Shown: positions 50,430-59,712 of the stretch, in pieces
Position numbering within the stretch: position 1 is the stretch's first letter
How the letters are laid out: each line of letters starts with the position of its first letter
Assembly: GCF_049060325.1 (NCBI RefSeq)
Contig: NZ_JBMGPW010000001.1
Span: 62,001-126,000, forward strand
From: Vescimonas sanitatis
GTDB taxonomy: Bacteria > Bacillota > Clostridia > Oscillospirales > Oscillospiraceae
DNA: 64,000 bases
Direction: 5' to 3'
The notes under the pieces: generated by a model
Told to the model about the DNA's origin: nothing
What the model saw: the letters and a program-made list of their open reading frames with translations, nothing else
The model's database searches: none
Program-made: the position numbers and the translations under genes

Positions 50430-52136
50430 ATGATGACGCCCAAGGAGAACTTTCTGGAGCTGCTGAAGCCAAATGGCCAGCCGGATCGCCAGCTGTGCCA
50501 GTACGAGGCGCTGCACATGTGCCTGAACGATCCCATCAACACCTATCTGCGGGGCAACCGGAAGCGGGGGACCGTCAGCAAAGACCGCTGGGGCACCACC
50601 ATCAGCTTTCCCGCCGACGCGCCGGGGCCTATGCCCGTTACCACGGACGGCCTGGCGGTGTGCCCGGACATCACCCATTGGCGGGAGACGGTGCACGCGC
50701 CGGACATCGCCGCCTGCACCGAGGGCTGGGAGGCGTGCCGCGCCGCGGCACGGGCGGCCTGCGGGGAGGAGAAGCTGCTGGCGGGCTTTATGGGTACCGG
50801 TATCTTCGAGCAGTGCCACTTCCTGATGGGCTTTGAGGACACGCTGACGAACCTGTATGAGCACCCACAGGAGATGCACGCGCTCATTGACTACATCACC
50901 ACGTATCGGCTGCTGTACGTGAAGCTGCTCATCGACAATTTGCAGCCGGACGTGATCTTCTCTCACGACGACTGGGGCACCAAGGACGCTTTGTTCATGA
51001 AGCCGGAGATGTGGCGGGAATTCTTCAAGGAGCCGTACCGGCGGTTTTACGGCTACATCCGGTCCCGGGGCGTGATCGCCATCCACCACGCGGACTCCTA
51101 TTTGGTCCCGATCGTGGAGGACATGGTGGAGATCGGCATCCAGGTGTGGCAGGGTGTGCTGCCGGAGAACGATATACCGGCCCTCCAGCAGAAGCTGCAC
51201 GGGCGTCTGGTGCTGATGGGCGGTATGGGCGCCGCCATCGACCGGACGGATGCCGCGCCGGAGGAGATCTACGGCTATGCCATGGATACCCTGCGGCGGT
51301 GCTGCCCGGGTGGGCACTATATCCCCTCCATCACCTATGGCCTGCCGGGGGCGGTGTATCCCCATGTGGACGAGTACATCGACCGGGCCATAGCGGACTA
51401 CAACCGGGCGCTGCACGTGCCGCGGTTCGATCTGCCGTCGGTGCCACGCCGGGTGCGGGCTGTCGCCGTGCGGCAGGCGGCGGGCGCCGCTGTCGAGAAC
51501 GGCGACGTACTGGCCCGCCTGGCCGCAGCGCTGGAAAAGGGACAGCAGAAAAAGGTGCTGGCGCTGTGCCGGGAGGCGCTGGAGCAGGGTCGGACGCCGC
51601 AGGAGATCCTGTCCGGTGGGCTGATCCGCGGCATGAACGATCTGGGCGAGGCATTCTCCGCCAACCGGGCCTTTGTGCCGGAGATGCTGATGGCCGCCCG
51701 GTGCATGACGGCGGCGCTGGGGGAGCTGAAGCCGCTGATGACCGGCGGGAATGCCAAGACGGTGGGCCGCGCCTGCGTCGGCACCGTCCGGGGCGATATG
51801 CACGACATCGGCAAGAACCTGGTGAAGATCATGCTGGAGGGCAGCGGCGTAGAGGTCATTGACCTGGGCGTGGATGTGACGCCGGAGCAGTTCGTGGAGA
51901 CGGCGAAGCGGCAGCGCTGCGGCGTGATCGCCTGCTCATCCCTGCTGACCACCACCATGGGCGAGATGCGCCGGGTGGTGACGCTGGCCCGGGAGGCAGG
52001 TATCCGGGACCAGGTGAAGATATTTGTGGGCGGCGCGCCCATCAGCCAGAGCTTCTGCGATGAGATCGGCGCGGACGTATACACCGAGGATGCGGCGGCA
52101 GCCGCACGGGCGGCGGTATCGGCGCTGAAGGGATAA
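50430..52136 (+). CDS. UroD-type methyltransferase fused to a corrinoid-binding protein
   Basis: The 568-residue protein combines a methyl-donor enzyme and the corrinoid carrier. Residues 1 to about 335 are a UroD/MtaA-CmuA-type methyltransferase barrel (FSHDDWGTKDALFM, AIHHADSYLVPIVEDM). About 355-440 is the helical cap, and about 448-568 the B12 domain with GDMHDIGKNLV, where His458 is the predicted cobalt ligand, then GGAPIS. The donor of the methyl group is unknown. It forms a set with RACE, DUF2284 and the homocysteine methyltransferase. Confidence 0.88.
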   Translation: MMTPKENFLELLKPNGQPDRQLCQYEALHMCLNDPINTYLRGNRKRGTVSKDRWGTTISFPADAPGPMPVTTDGLAVCPDITHWRETVHAPDIAACTEGWEACRAAARAACGEEKLLAGFMGTGIFEQCHFLMGFEDTLTNLYEHPQEMHALIDYITTYRLLYVKLLIDNLQPDVIFSHDDWGTKDALFMKPEMWREFFKEPYRRFYGYIRSRGVIAIHHADSYLVPIVEDMVEIGIQVWQGVLPENDIPALQQKLHGRLVLMGGMGAAIDRTDAAPEEIYGYAMDTLRRCCPGGHYIPSITYGLPGAVYPHVDEYIDRAIADYNRALHVPRFDLPSVPRRVRAVAVRQAAGAAVENGDVLARLAAALEKGQQKKVLALCREALEQGRTPQEILSGGLIRGMNDLGEAFSANRAFVPEMLMAARCMTAALGELKPLMTGGNAKTVGRACVGTVRGDMHDIGKNLVKIMLEGSGVEVIDLGVDVTPEQFVETAKRQRCGVIACSSLLTTTMGEMRRVVTLAREAGIRDQVKIFVGGAPISQSFCDEIGADVYTEDAAAAARAAVSALKG

Positions 52137-52150
52137 ATCGGCAGTCATAA

Positions 52151-52195
52151 AAAGCGACAGACCCGCAGGCAATGCCTGCGGGTCTGCCGCTTTGT
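52151..52195 (+). terminator. rho-independent terminator
   Basis: CAGACCCGCAGGCA (52158-52171) pairs with TGCCTGCGGGTCTG (52173-52186); an outer AAAGCG / CGCTTT extends it, followed by GTT. It ends the UroD-corrinoid transcript. Confidence 0.82.
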
Positions 52196-52347
52196 TGGTC
52201 GTAGTTGGGGAGAAAATAATATGGTACGGAACAGATATGTGCTATGTGCGGTAGGGGGAGATCACATGGCTATGATGGACAGCTTCCTACATACGGTCCG
52301 GTTGACTGCTTGCTTTCAATAAACACAGTTGACTTGCGCCCTCTATG

Positions 52348-52533
52348 TCAAAACGCGCGACGCTGCATCAGCATCCGCACCAGCGTGACAACGGCGAGGA
52401 CAGCGATAACAGCCGCCGACGCGATGCTCACGAAGGAGAGCAGCGCACCGTGGGCGGGCGGCATCAGGAATGCGGCCACAGCGGAGGCGAGGCACAGGAT
52501 GACCAGAGAGGTGATGAGCTTCGTTCTATCCAT
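52348..52533 (-). CDS. small two-helix membrane protein
   Basis: The 61-residue protein has two hydrophobic helices (about 6-27 and 32-53) and a basic C-terminal end (LMQRRAF). AAAGGAG lies eleven bases ahead of the ATG. No family recognised. It is isolated between the corrinoid locus and the site-2 protease gene. Confidence 0.6.
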   Translation of the reverse strand: MDRTKLITSLVILCLASAVAAFLMPPAHGALLSFVSIASAAVIAVLAVVTLVRMLMQRRAF

Positions 52534-52690
52534 AGTAGTTGTTCTCCTTTCATGGTGTGGGAATGTTCATTTCCTTCTGTGCTTACAGCATACCATATAT
52601 AGTGGTACGCATCTTTACAGAAAAGCTACGAACCGGTGGAAAGACGGATACAAAATGGTTACAAAGTGGTCGGAACGGTGACAATGGGTG

Positions 52691-52719
52691 TAGACTTTCC
52701 GGCCGGTTTCTGCTATAAT
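52691..52719 (+). promoter_or_regulatory. promoter of the site-2 protease-scpA-scpB operon
   Basis: TAGACT (52691-52696), 17 bases, TATAAT (52714-52719). It lies inside the longest possible open frame, arguing for a downstream start. Confidence 0.6.
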
Positions 52720-52758
52720 GCAGGAAAGCTGTCATTTTATCTCTCGGAGGCGCTGCTG

Positions 52759-53424
52759 TTGCAATATTTGACAAATCTTTGGAACGCGCTGGACTTTGGC
52801 TCGCTGGAGAGCATACTGCTCCGCGTGGCCTCCGTGTTCCTGTGCCTGACCATACATGAGACGTGCCACGGCCTGGCGGCCTATGCGCTGGGCGACCCTA
52901 CGGCCAAGCGGGCGCATCGGCTGAGCCTGAACCCACTGCGGCACATCGACTGGCTGGGCCTTATTATGATGGTGGCGGCTGGCTTTGGCTGGGCCAAGCC
53001 GGTGCCGGTGGATCCGCATTATTTCAAAAAGCCAAAGCAGGGCATGGCGCTGACGGCGCTGGCCGGGCCGGTATCCAACTTCCTGCTGGCGCTTTTGCTG
53101 CTGCTGATCGCCCGGGGCGAGTTCCTGCGGGCGGTGACCACGGGGAGCTTCAGCGGCACATGGTTTTCCTTCCTGGTGGATACGGCATCGCTGTCGGTGG
53201 GCCTGGGGCTGTTCAACCTGGTGCCTATCCCGCCGCTGGACGGCTCAAAGGTGCTGGCGGTGCTGCTGCCGGACCGGGCGTACAACTGGCTCATGCGCTA
53301 TGAGCGCTTCGGTATGCTGGTGCTGCTGGTAGTTATCTCCGTGGGTGTCGGCAGCAACGCGCTGAACAGCGCCATACGCTGGACATTTACCCTGCTGTGC
53401 AGGCTGGTCGGTTTTGAGGTGTAA
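52759..53424 (+). CDS. site-2 protease family (M50) membrane protein
   Basis: The 221-residue intramembrane metalloprotease has HETCH (His33, Glu34, His37) in its first membrane part and NLVPIPPLDG in a later helix, the two zinc-site motifs of M50. TTG at 52759 is preferred: TCGGAGG lies eight bases ahead, and the promoter lies inside any longer frame. The GLGLFN variant groups with small Rip-like proteases. It ends two bases before scpA. Confidence 0.85.
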   Translation: MQYLTNLWNALDFGSLESILLRVASVFLCLTIHETCHGLAAYALGDPTAKRAHRLSLNPLRHIDWLGLIMMVAAGFGWAKPVPVDPHYFKKPKQGMALTALAGPVSNFLLALLLLLIARGEFLRAVTTGSFSGTWFSFLVDTASLSVGLGLFNLVPIPPLDGSKVLAVLLPDRAYNWLMRYERFGMLVLLVVISVGVGSNALNSAIRWTFTLLCRLVGFEV

Positions 53425-53426
53425 AT

Positions 53427-54209
53427 TTGGACGATCCTATTTTTAAACTGGAAAAGGTGGTACAGACGCGGGGCGACGAGCCGCTGGAGGACTTCGAGGG
53501 GCCGCTGGATCTGATACTGTACCTGCTGGGAAAAAATAAGATAGAGATACAGGATATCCCCATCGCACTGATATTGGAGCAGTACCAGGATTATCTGGAA
53601 AAGCGCAAGCGGATGGATCTGGAGGTGGCCAGCGAGTTTATCACCATGGCTGCCCAGCTGATGTTCATCAAGACCCGTATGCTGCTGAACCTGGAGGACG
53701 AGGAAGCCCAGAGTGAGATGGATGCCCTCATCAAGTCGCTGGAGGAGCGCAAGCGGGGCGAGGCCTATGCCCGGGTGCGTATGTTGTCGGAACGGCTGGC
53801 ACCCCTGAGCGAGTTCGGGCGGAACATTCTGACCAGGCCGCCGGAGCCTATGGAGCGCGGGAAGATCTATGAGTACGACCAGGAGCCGGCGGATCTGGTG
53901 CTGACCATGCAGGAGGTCACGGACCGGCAGGGCGCGCCGGAGGCACCGCCTATCCGGGCCTTTGACGAGATCGTGAAGCGGGAGCCGTATCCTGTGGAGA
54001 CAAAGGCGAAGGAGATCCTGCGGCGGCTGCGGGGTGTGGGCATTACGCGCTTTTTGCTGCTGTTCCGCGGCAGTAAGACACGCAGCGAGCTGGTGGCCAC
54101 GTTTATGGCGGTTCTGGAGCTGTGCCGGAACAATCTGATCAAGCTGGCCGGCGCGGCCAGCGACTGCACCGTCACCGCAGAGGGCGACGCGCCCGAAGAA
54201 CTGATGTAA
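53427..54209 (+). CDS. scpA: segregation and condensation protein A
   Basis: The 260-residue kleisin subunit links the Smc heads. It has the N-terminal FEGPLDLILYLLGKNKIEIQDI (split over about 23-44), the ITMAAQLMFIKTRMLL helix and the winged C-terminus. The start is TTG with GAGGTG ahead. It is followed by scpB, as in most Firmicutes. Confidence 0.94.
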   Translation: MDDPIFKLEKVVQTRGDEPLEDFEGPLDLILYLLGKNKIEIQDIPIALILEQYQDYLEKRKRMDLEVASEFITMAAQLMFIKTRMLLNLEDEEAQSEMDALIKSLEERKRGEAYARVRMLSERLAPLSEFGRNILTRPPEPMERGKIYEYDQEPADLVLTMQEVTDRQGAPEAPPIRAFDEIVKREPYPVETKAKEILRRLRGVGITRFLLLFRGSKTRSELVATFMAVLELCRNNLIKLAGAASDCTVTAEGDAPEELM

Positions 54210-54219
54210 GGGGAGACCT

Positions 54220-54813
54220 ATGGATACACTGGAAATGAAGGATATCGAGGCCGCCGTAGAGGGCATACTGTTTGCCTCCGGCGAGCCTGTGGCGGTGGAC
54301 CGCATCTGCGTGGCGCTGAACATGGACCGCCCCACGGTGGAGCTGGTACTGCAGCATTTGCAGGACTATTACAGCTATGAGCGACGGGGCGTGCGGCTGC
54401 TGCGGATGGAGGACAGCTGGCAGCTGTGCTCCGCGCCGGAGTACGGCGACCAGATCCGCAAGGCGTTTGAGATCCGTAAGCCCGCCAAGCTCAGCCAGCC
54501 GGCGCTGGAGGTGCTGACCATCATCGCGTACTATCAGCCCACCACCCGGGCCTATGTGGACCAGATACGGGGCGTGGACAGCTCGTACACGGTGGGCCTG
54601 CTGCTGGATCGCCATTTGATCGAGGAGTGCGGACGGCTGCAGGTGCCGGGGCGGCCGCGGCTGTACCGGACGACACAGGCATTTTTGCGGGCATTCCATC
54701 TGAATTCGCTGGAGGAGCTGCCCCAGCTGCCGGGAATGGAGGCCGACGGACAGCTGCGGCTGGACGACGATACGATACCGGCGGACGGGGAAAACGGCGC
54801 GGAGGCGCTGTAA
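54220..54813 (+). CDS. scpB: segregation and condensation protein B
   Basis: The 197-residue protein has two winged-helix domains (EAAVEGILFASGEPVAVDRI, then QPALEVLTIIAYYQPTTRAYVDQIRG, split) and binds ScpA in the Smc complex. AGGGGAGA precedes the ATG. Confidence 0.94.
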   Translation: MDTLEMKDIEAAVEGILFASGEPVAVDRICVALNMDRPTVELVLQHLQDYYSYERRGVRLLRMEDSWQLCSAPEYGDQIRKAFEIRKPAKLSQPALEVLTIIAYYQPTTRAYVDQIRGVDSSYTVGLLLDRHLIEECGRLQVPGRPRLYRTTQAFLRAFHLNSLEELPQLPGMEADGQLRLDDDTIPADGENGAEAL

Positions 54814-54849
54814 GCATACGGGAGAGATAACGCGGGAGGAGGGAGCACG

Positions 54850-55593
54850 ATGACGGCAGTGTACATCATACTGGGCATTCTGCTGTTTTTCTTCCTGCTG
54901 TCACTGCTGCGTATCGGCGTGCGGGCAGACTTTGCGGGCGACCTTGCGGACACAAGCGTCACGGTGATCGCGGGGCCGGCGCGGATACAGATGCTTCCCA
55001 AACCGGATAAACCGGAGAAGCAAAAAAAGCCCAAGAAAGAAAAGAAGAAAAAGACACCGCAGGAGGAGAGCACCAAGGGGAAGGAAAAGAAAAAGCCGTC
55101 TCTGTCGGCGCAGGATATCAAGACGCTTCTGCCGGCGGTGTGGGCGTCCCTGAAGGGCGGACTGCGAAAGACGCGGCAGCGGCTGCTGATCGACCCGCTG
55201 GAGCTGTCGGCGGTGCTGCCGGGAGCCATGGACCCGGCGGGGGCGGCGGAGCTGTACGGCTATATCAACGCCGGAATGTGGACGGTAATGCCGCAGCTGG
55301 AGCAGCTGACGCGGATACCGGACCCCGGCCTCCACGTGGAGGTGGACTTTGACAGCGAGCAGCTGCGGCTCACAGGCCGGCTGGGCGTGAGTTTGCAGAT
55401 ACGGGATCTGTTCGCCATCGGCTGGGCCTTCGCCAAGCCGGTGATACGGTGGCTCCTGGCCATGCGGAAGCGGCAGAGCGCCGCGGAGAAGACGAAGGCG
55501 GCGCAGAACGCTGCAAAGCAGCGCGAAACAGTACACACAGCGCCGGACGGCGCGGGACATACGACCACATCAACTTCGACAAAGGAGAGCTGA
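54850..55593 (+). CDS. DUF2953 domain protein
   Basis: The 247-residue protein has one N-terminal membrane helix (3-22), a Lys/Glu-rich linker (about 55-80, dense in Lys and Pro), and a DUF2953 domain with LLIDPLELSAVLPGAMDPAGA and LHVEVDFDSEQLRLTG. The basic C-terminus may touch nucleic acid or lipid. In Bacillus the matching position holds ytfI, just before ytfJ (gerW), so a spore-related role is likely. Confidence 0.82.
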   Translation: MTAVYIILGILLFFFLLSLLRIGVRADFAGDLADTSVTVIAGPARIQMLPKPDKPEKQKKPKKEKKKKTPQEESTKGKEKKKPSLSAQDIKTLLPAVWASLKGGLRKTRQRLLIDPLELSAVLPGAMDPAGAAELYGYINAGMWTVMPQLEQLTRIPDPGLHVEVDFDSEQLRLTGRLGVSLQIRDLFAIGWAFAKPVIRWLLAMRKRQSAAEKTKAAQNAAKQRETVHTAPDGAGHTTTSTSTKES

Positions 55594-55595
55594 CA

Positions 55596-55985
55596 ATGGA
55601 AATGACCGAGAAGAAAAATGACCTCAAGAGCATGATGGTGGAGTCTATGGAGAAGGTCAAGGAGATGGTGGACGCCAACAATATCGTGGGCGAGCCTATC
55701 ACCACGCCGGACGGCGTGACGCTGATCCCTATCTCTCGGCTGAGCTACGGCTTTGGCTGCGGGGGCGGGGACTACGGCAAAAACAAGGAAAATTCCGGCG
55801 CCGGCTGCGGCGCGGGCGTGCGGGTGGAGCCCATGGCCTTCCTGGTGGTCAAGGGCGGCGTGACCCGTATGCTGCCGGTGGGTACGCCGGCCATCACCAC
55901 CGTGGACCGGGTCATCGAGATGGTGCCGGAGCTGCTGGATCGGGTCGAGGGCTTCGTGGATAAGAAGCGGAACAAGGATTTCTGA
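55596..55985 (+). CDS. GerW family sporulation protein (YtfJ)
   Basis: The 129-residue protein matches the YtfJ/GerW family: ITTPDGVTLIPISRLSYGFG (about 35-54), the Gly-rich GCGGGDYGKNKE, GAGVRVEPMAFLVVKGG and a helical C-terminus. GerW is needed for lipase activation and germination responses in Bacillus spores. It supports spore formation by this organism. AAAGGAGAG precedes the ATG. Confidence 0.9.
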   Translation: MEMTEKKNDLKSMMVESMEKVKEMVDANNIVGEPITTPDGVTLIPISRLSYGFGCGGGDYGKNKENSGAGCGAGVRVEPMAFLVVKGGVTRMLPVGTPAITTVDRVIEMVPELLDRVEGFVDKKRNKDF

Positions 55986-56051
55986 TACCAGACAAGAAGA
56001 CAAGCAGCGCGGGAATAGACTGAGAGCATCCTGTGACGAGGAGGGCTTTCT

Positions 56052-56894
56052 GTGACCCGAGGGATCTTGGCGGCGCTGTGCGCCGCACTGGCCGTGCTGA
56101 CGTGCATACCCGCTGTGGCGGAGGCTGTGGAGGTCTCCGCCACGGCTTGCGTCCTGATGGACGCGGACACGGGGCAGGTGCTGTATGAAAAGAACGGGGA
56201 CAAGCGGATGCTCATCGCCAGCACCACCAAGCTGATGACGGCGCTGGTGGCTCTGGAGCTGGGGACGCCGTCGCAGGTCATCACCGTAACTGCCGCCCAC
56301 ATGGCGGAGGGGTCGTCCATGTACCTGCGGCCGGGGGAGAAGCTGACGCTGGAGGAGCTGCTGTACGGGCTGCTGCTGTGCTCGGGCAATGACGCGGCAC
56401 TGGCGCTGACGGAATGTGCCGGGGGTACGGCGCCTTTTGTGGAACGGATGAACGAAAAAGCCGCCGCGCTGGGCATGAGGAACAGCCATTTTGCCAACCC
56501 CAACGGACTGGACGACGAGGCGCACTATTCCACCGCCTATGACATGGCGCTGCTGGGGTGCGCGGCGGTGAATGAGCCGACGCTGCGGCGGACGGCCTCC
56601 ACACAGACGGCGGTCATCGGCGGGCGGACGCTGACCAACCACAACAAGCTGCTGAGCCGCCTGGACGGGTGCGTGGGGCTGAAGACCGGGTACACGAAGG
56701 CGGCAGGGCGGACGCTGGTGTCCTGCGCGGAGCAGGCGGGACATCGGCTGGTGGCGGTAACGCTGCGGGACGGGGACGATTGGAACGACCACGAGGCACT
56801 ATACCGCTGGGGGTTCCTGCTGACAGGCATACAGGAGACGCTGGAGACGCGCCTGCTCGGCGCACTGGGAAACGGGAGAGAGGTATCGCCATGA
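56052..56894 (+). CDS. short D-alanyl-D-alanine carboxypeptidase (DacF-type PBP)
   Basis: The 280-residue exported enzyme trims the terminal D-Ala of peptidoglycan stems. It has a signal peptide (1-24), SxxK at 57-60 (STTK), SGN at 111-113 and KTG at 211-213. It is about 100 residues shorter than classic DacF/PBP5 proteins, lacking the C-terminal beta domain and amphipathic anchor. The start is GTG with GAGGAGG ahead. It overlaps rluB by ATGA. Confidence 0.9.
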   Translation: MTRGILAALCAALAVLTCIPAVAEAVEVSATACVLMDADTGQVLYEKNGDKRMLIASTTKLMTALVALELGTPSQVITVTAAHMAEGSSMYLRPGEKLTLEELLYGLLLCSGNDAALALTECAGGTAPFVERMNEKAAALGMRNSHFANPNGLDDEAHYSTAYDMALLGCAAVNEPTLRRTASTQTAVIGGRTLTNHNKLLSRLDGCVGLKTGYTKAAGRTLVSCAEQAGHRLVAVTLRDGDDWNDHEALYRWGFLLTGIQETLETRLLGALGNGREVSP

Positions 56895-57610
56895 CCGAGC
56901 GCATACAGAAGCTGCTGGCCGCCGCGGGGCTGTGCTCCCGCCGGACGGCGGAAGAGTGGATCGCCGCCGGACGCGTGACCGTCAACGGACGGCGGAGCCG
57001 TGTAGGCGACAAGGCGGATCCGGAGACGGACGATATCCGGGTGGATGGACGGCCCCTGCGGGGCGCGGCACAGCACGTGTATCTGATGCTGCACAAGCCG
57101 CGGGGCTATGTGACCACCCTCTCTGACGAACGGGGCCGCCCTACGGCGGCATCGCTGGTCAGGGGCTGCGGCGCACGGGTGTATCCCGTGGGACGGCTGG
57201 ACCTGGACTCGGAGGGATTACTGCTGTTTACCAACGATGGGGCGCTGACCCATGCGCTGCTGCATCCCAGCCATCAGGTGGACAAGACGTATATCGTCAC
57301 GGTCACTGGCGCGGCGGCGGACAGCGCACGGCAGCTGTCGGCGGTGGACAGACTGGACGGACAGCCCATCGTGCCGGCGGCGGTGACGGAGCTGTATCGG
57401 AAGGATGGTACGGCGAAATACCGGGTGGTGATCCACCAGGGTAAGAAGCGGCAGATCCGGCGGATGTGTGCCGCCGCAGGACTGACTGTGACCCGACTGT
57501 GCCGGGTGGCGGAGGGCAGTATCGCCCTGGGTGACCTGCCGCCGGGAAAGTGGCGGTATCTGACAGCGGAGGAGCTGCAATCTATCAAAGGAAGCCATCA
57601 ACATGAATGA
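56891..57610 (+). CDS. rluB: RsuA/RluB-type rRNA pseudouridine synthase
   Basis: The 239-residue protein has an S4 RNA-binding domain (about 3-50: RIQKLLAAAGLCSRRTAEEWI) and the synthase domain with GRLDLDSEGLLLFTNDG (catalytic Asp of RLD). By position after scpAB and dacF it is most likely the 23S rRNA enzyme RluB. It overlaps the next gene by eight bases. Confidence 0.92.
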   Translation: MTERIQKLLAAAGLCSRRTAEEWIAAGRVTVNGRRSRVGDKADPETDDIRVDGRPLRGAAQHVYLMLHKPRGYVTTLSDERGRPTAASLVRGCGARVYPVGRLDLDSEGLLLFTNDGALTHALLHPSHQVDKTYIVTVTGAAADSARQLSAVDRLDGQPIVPAAVTELYRKDGTAKYRVVIHQGKKRQIRRMCAAAGLTVTRLCRVAEGSIALGDLPPGKWRYLTAEELQSIKGSHQHE

Positions 57611-58466
57611 AAACGTGCTACAGACCATCCGGGCCGGGATGGATACCTTTTCGAAGGGACAGAAGCGCATCGCAGCGTTTATACTGGACAATTATGACCG
57701 CGCGGCATTTATGACCGCCGCGCGGCTGGGCGAGACGGCCTCCGTCAGTGAGTCCACGGTGGTGCGCTTTGCCGCGCAGCTGGGCTACGACGGCTATCCG
57801 GAGATGCAGAAGGCCCTGCAGGAGCTGATACGGGGTAAGCTGACCTCCATCCAGCGGATACAGGTATCGCGGGATCAGATGTCCGGCGCGGACATTCTGG
57901 GCAGTGTGATGCAGCGGGATATGAACAGCATACACAATGTCATCGAGCAGTTGGACCGGGATGCCTTCAGCCGGGCGGTGGACAAGCTGCTGGGGGCGGA
58001 GCACATCTATATCCTGGGTGTGCGGTCCTCCTCATTTCTGGCGGGGTATCTGAACTTCTACCTGCACCTGATCTTCAAGAACGTGACGCTGGTGCAGTCC
58101 AGCGCCGCCGGTGAGATCTATGAGCAGCTGGCCCACATCGGCAGGGGCGACGTGCTGGTGGGAATATCCTTCCCGCGGTACTCCAAGATGGCTATCCACG
58201 CGGTGGAGTTTGCCTGCCGGCGGGGCGCGGAGGTGGTGGCGATCACCGATTCGGCACTGTCTCCGCTGTACGGCATGGCGGCGGTATCGCTGCTGGCGCC
58301 CTGCGACATGATCTCCTTCGTGGACTCCATGGCTGCGCCGCTGAGCCTGCTGAACGCGCTGATCCTGGCGGTGGGGCAGCAGCGGCGGGATGACCTGTCC
58401 GCCACGCTGGCGGATATGGAGCAGGTGTGGTCCAGATACAGTATTTTCGGGAAAGATGACGAGTGA
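57603..58466 (+). CDS. MurR/RpiR family transcriptional regulator
   Basis: The 287-residue protein has the RpiR HTH domain (about 1-78: ARLGETASVSESTVVRFAAQLGYDGYPEMQ, split) and a SIS sugar-phosphate domain (about 125-260: YILGVRSSSFLAGYLNFYL, GISFPRYSKMAIHAV, ITDSALSP). It likely senses a phosphosugar. It lies in the operon between rluB and the flavoprotein gene, so its targets may be elsewhere. Confidence 0.9.
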   Translation: MNENVLQTIRAGMDTFSKGQKRIAAFILDNYDRAAFMTAARLGETASVSESTVVRFAAQLGYDGYPEMQKALQELIRGKLTSIQRIQVSRDQMSGADILGSVMQRDMNSIHNVIEQLDRDAFSRAVDKLLGAEHIYILGVRSSSFLAGYLNFYLHLIFKNVTLVQSSAAGEIYEQLAHIGRGDVLVGISFPRYSKMAIHAVEFACRRGAEVVAITDSALSPLYGMAAVSLLAPCDMISFVDSMAAPLSLLNALILAVGQQRRDDLSATLADMEQVWSRYSIFGKDDE

Positions 58467-58467
58467 C

Positions 58468-59712
58468 ATGGCGAAGGAGATCGTGGTGATCGGCGGCGGC
58501 GCCGCCGGTCTGATGGCGGCCATCACCGCGGCCCGGCAGGGCGCGGCGGTGACGCTGCTGGAGTCCAACGAACGGCTGGGCAAGAAAGTGAATATCACCG
58601 GCAAGGGCCGGTGCAATGTGACCAATGACTGTGACCGGGAGACGCTGCTTGCCAGCATTCCCGGTAATGGGCGATTTTTGTACGGTGCGCTGACACGGTT
58701 CACGCCGCGGGACACCATGGCGTTTTTCGAGGCGCTGGGCGTGCCGCTGAAGGTGGAACGGGGAAACCGGGTGTTTCCGGTGTCTGACAGTGCCTTCGAC
58801 ATCACCAACGCGCTGGAACGGGAGCTGAAGCGCCGGAAGGTGCGGTGGGTCCGTGACCGGGCCGTATCAGTGGAGACGGCGGATGGCGCGGTATGCGCCG
58901 TGACCGGAGAGAAGGGGACGTACCCCGTGCAGGCGGTCATCCTGGCCACAGGAGGGGTGTCCTATCCCGGCACCGGGTCCACGGGGGACGGCTACCGCAT
59001 AGCGGAGGCACTGGGACACACCATTGTGCCGCTGCGGGGATCTCTGGTACCGCTGGTGTGCGCGGGCGAGGACTGTCCGGCTATGCAGGGCCTGAGCCTG
59101 CGGAACGTGGCAGTGACGGTATACAACGGGAAGAAAAAGACGGTGTTCCGGGATTTCGGCGAGCTGCTGTTTACCCACTTCGGGGTGTCCGGACCGCTGG
59201 TGCTGTCCGCCAGCGCCCATCTGCGGCGCTGGGAGGGGGAGCGCTATACGATAGAGATCGACCTGAAGCCGGCGCTGGACGAGCAGAAGCTGGACGCGCG
59301 GGTGCTGCGGGACATCGGAGAAAATCCCAACCGGGAGATGGGGACCATCGCCGCGGGGCTGGTGCCCCACAGCATGGCACCGGTGGTGCTGCGCCGGGCG
59401 GGGCTGACCGGAAGCGAAAAGGCCAACAGCCTGACAAAGGAACAGCGCCGGGCACTGGTGCAGGTGCTGAAGCACTTTACGCTGGAGCTTACCGGGCCGC
59501 GGCCCGTCAGTGAGGCGATCGTCACCGCCGGCGGCGTGAAGGTGGGAGAGGTAACGCCAAACACCATGGCGTCGAAGCGGGTGAGGGGATTGTATTTTGC
59601 CGGCGAGGTGCTGGATGTGGACGCCTATACGGGGGGCTTTAATTTACAGATCGCATGGGCGACGGGGTATCTGGCGGGGCTGAGCGCCGCAGAAAGCGAG
59701 GAAATGACATGA
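58468..59712 (+). CDS. HI0933/YhiN-type flavoprotein (NAD(P)/FAD-dependent oxidoreductase)
   Basis: The 414-residue protein binds FAD: VVIGGGAAGLMAAITAA (6-22), LGKKVNITGKGRCNVTN (about 37-53), ATGGVSYPGTGSTGDGY, and the C-terminal GLYFAGEVLDVDAYTGGFN, the HI0933 signature. BaiN-like enzymes in gut Clostridia belong here, but most members have unknown substrates. ATG at 58468 opens MAKEIVVIGGG; ATG at 58456 is possible. It overlaps cmk by ATGA. Confidence 0.9.
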   Translation: MAKEIVVIGGGAAGLMAAITAARQGAAVTLLESNERLGKKVNITGKGRCNVTNDCDRETLLASIPGNGRFLYGALTRFTPRDTMAFFEALGVPLKVERGNRVFPVSDSAFDITNALERELKRRKVRWVRDRAVSVETADGAVCAVTGEKGTYPVQAVILATGGVSYPGTGSTGDGYRIAEALGHTIVPLRGSLVPLVCAGEDCPAMQGLSLRNVAVTVYNGKKKTVFRDFGELLFTHFGVSGPLVLSASAHLRRWEGERYTIEIDLKPALDEQKLDARVLRDIGENPNREMGTIAAGLVPHSMAPVVLRRAGLTGSEKANSLTKEQRRALVQVLKHFTLELTGPRPVSEAIVTAGGVKVGEVTPNTMASKRVRGLYFAGEVLDVDAYTGGFNLQIAWATGYLAGLSAAESEEMT

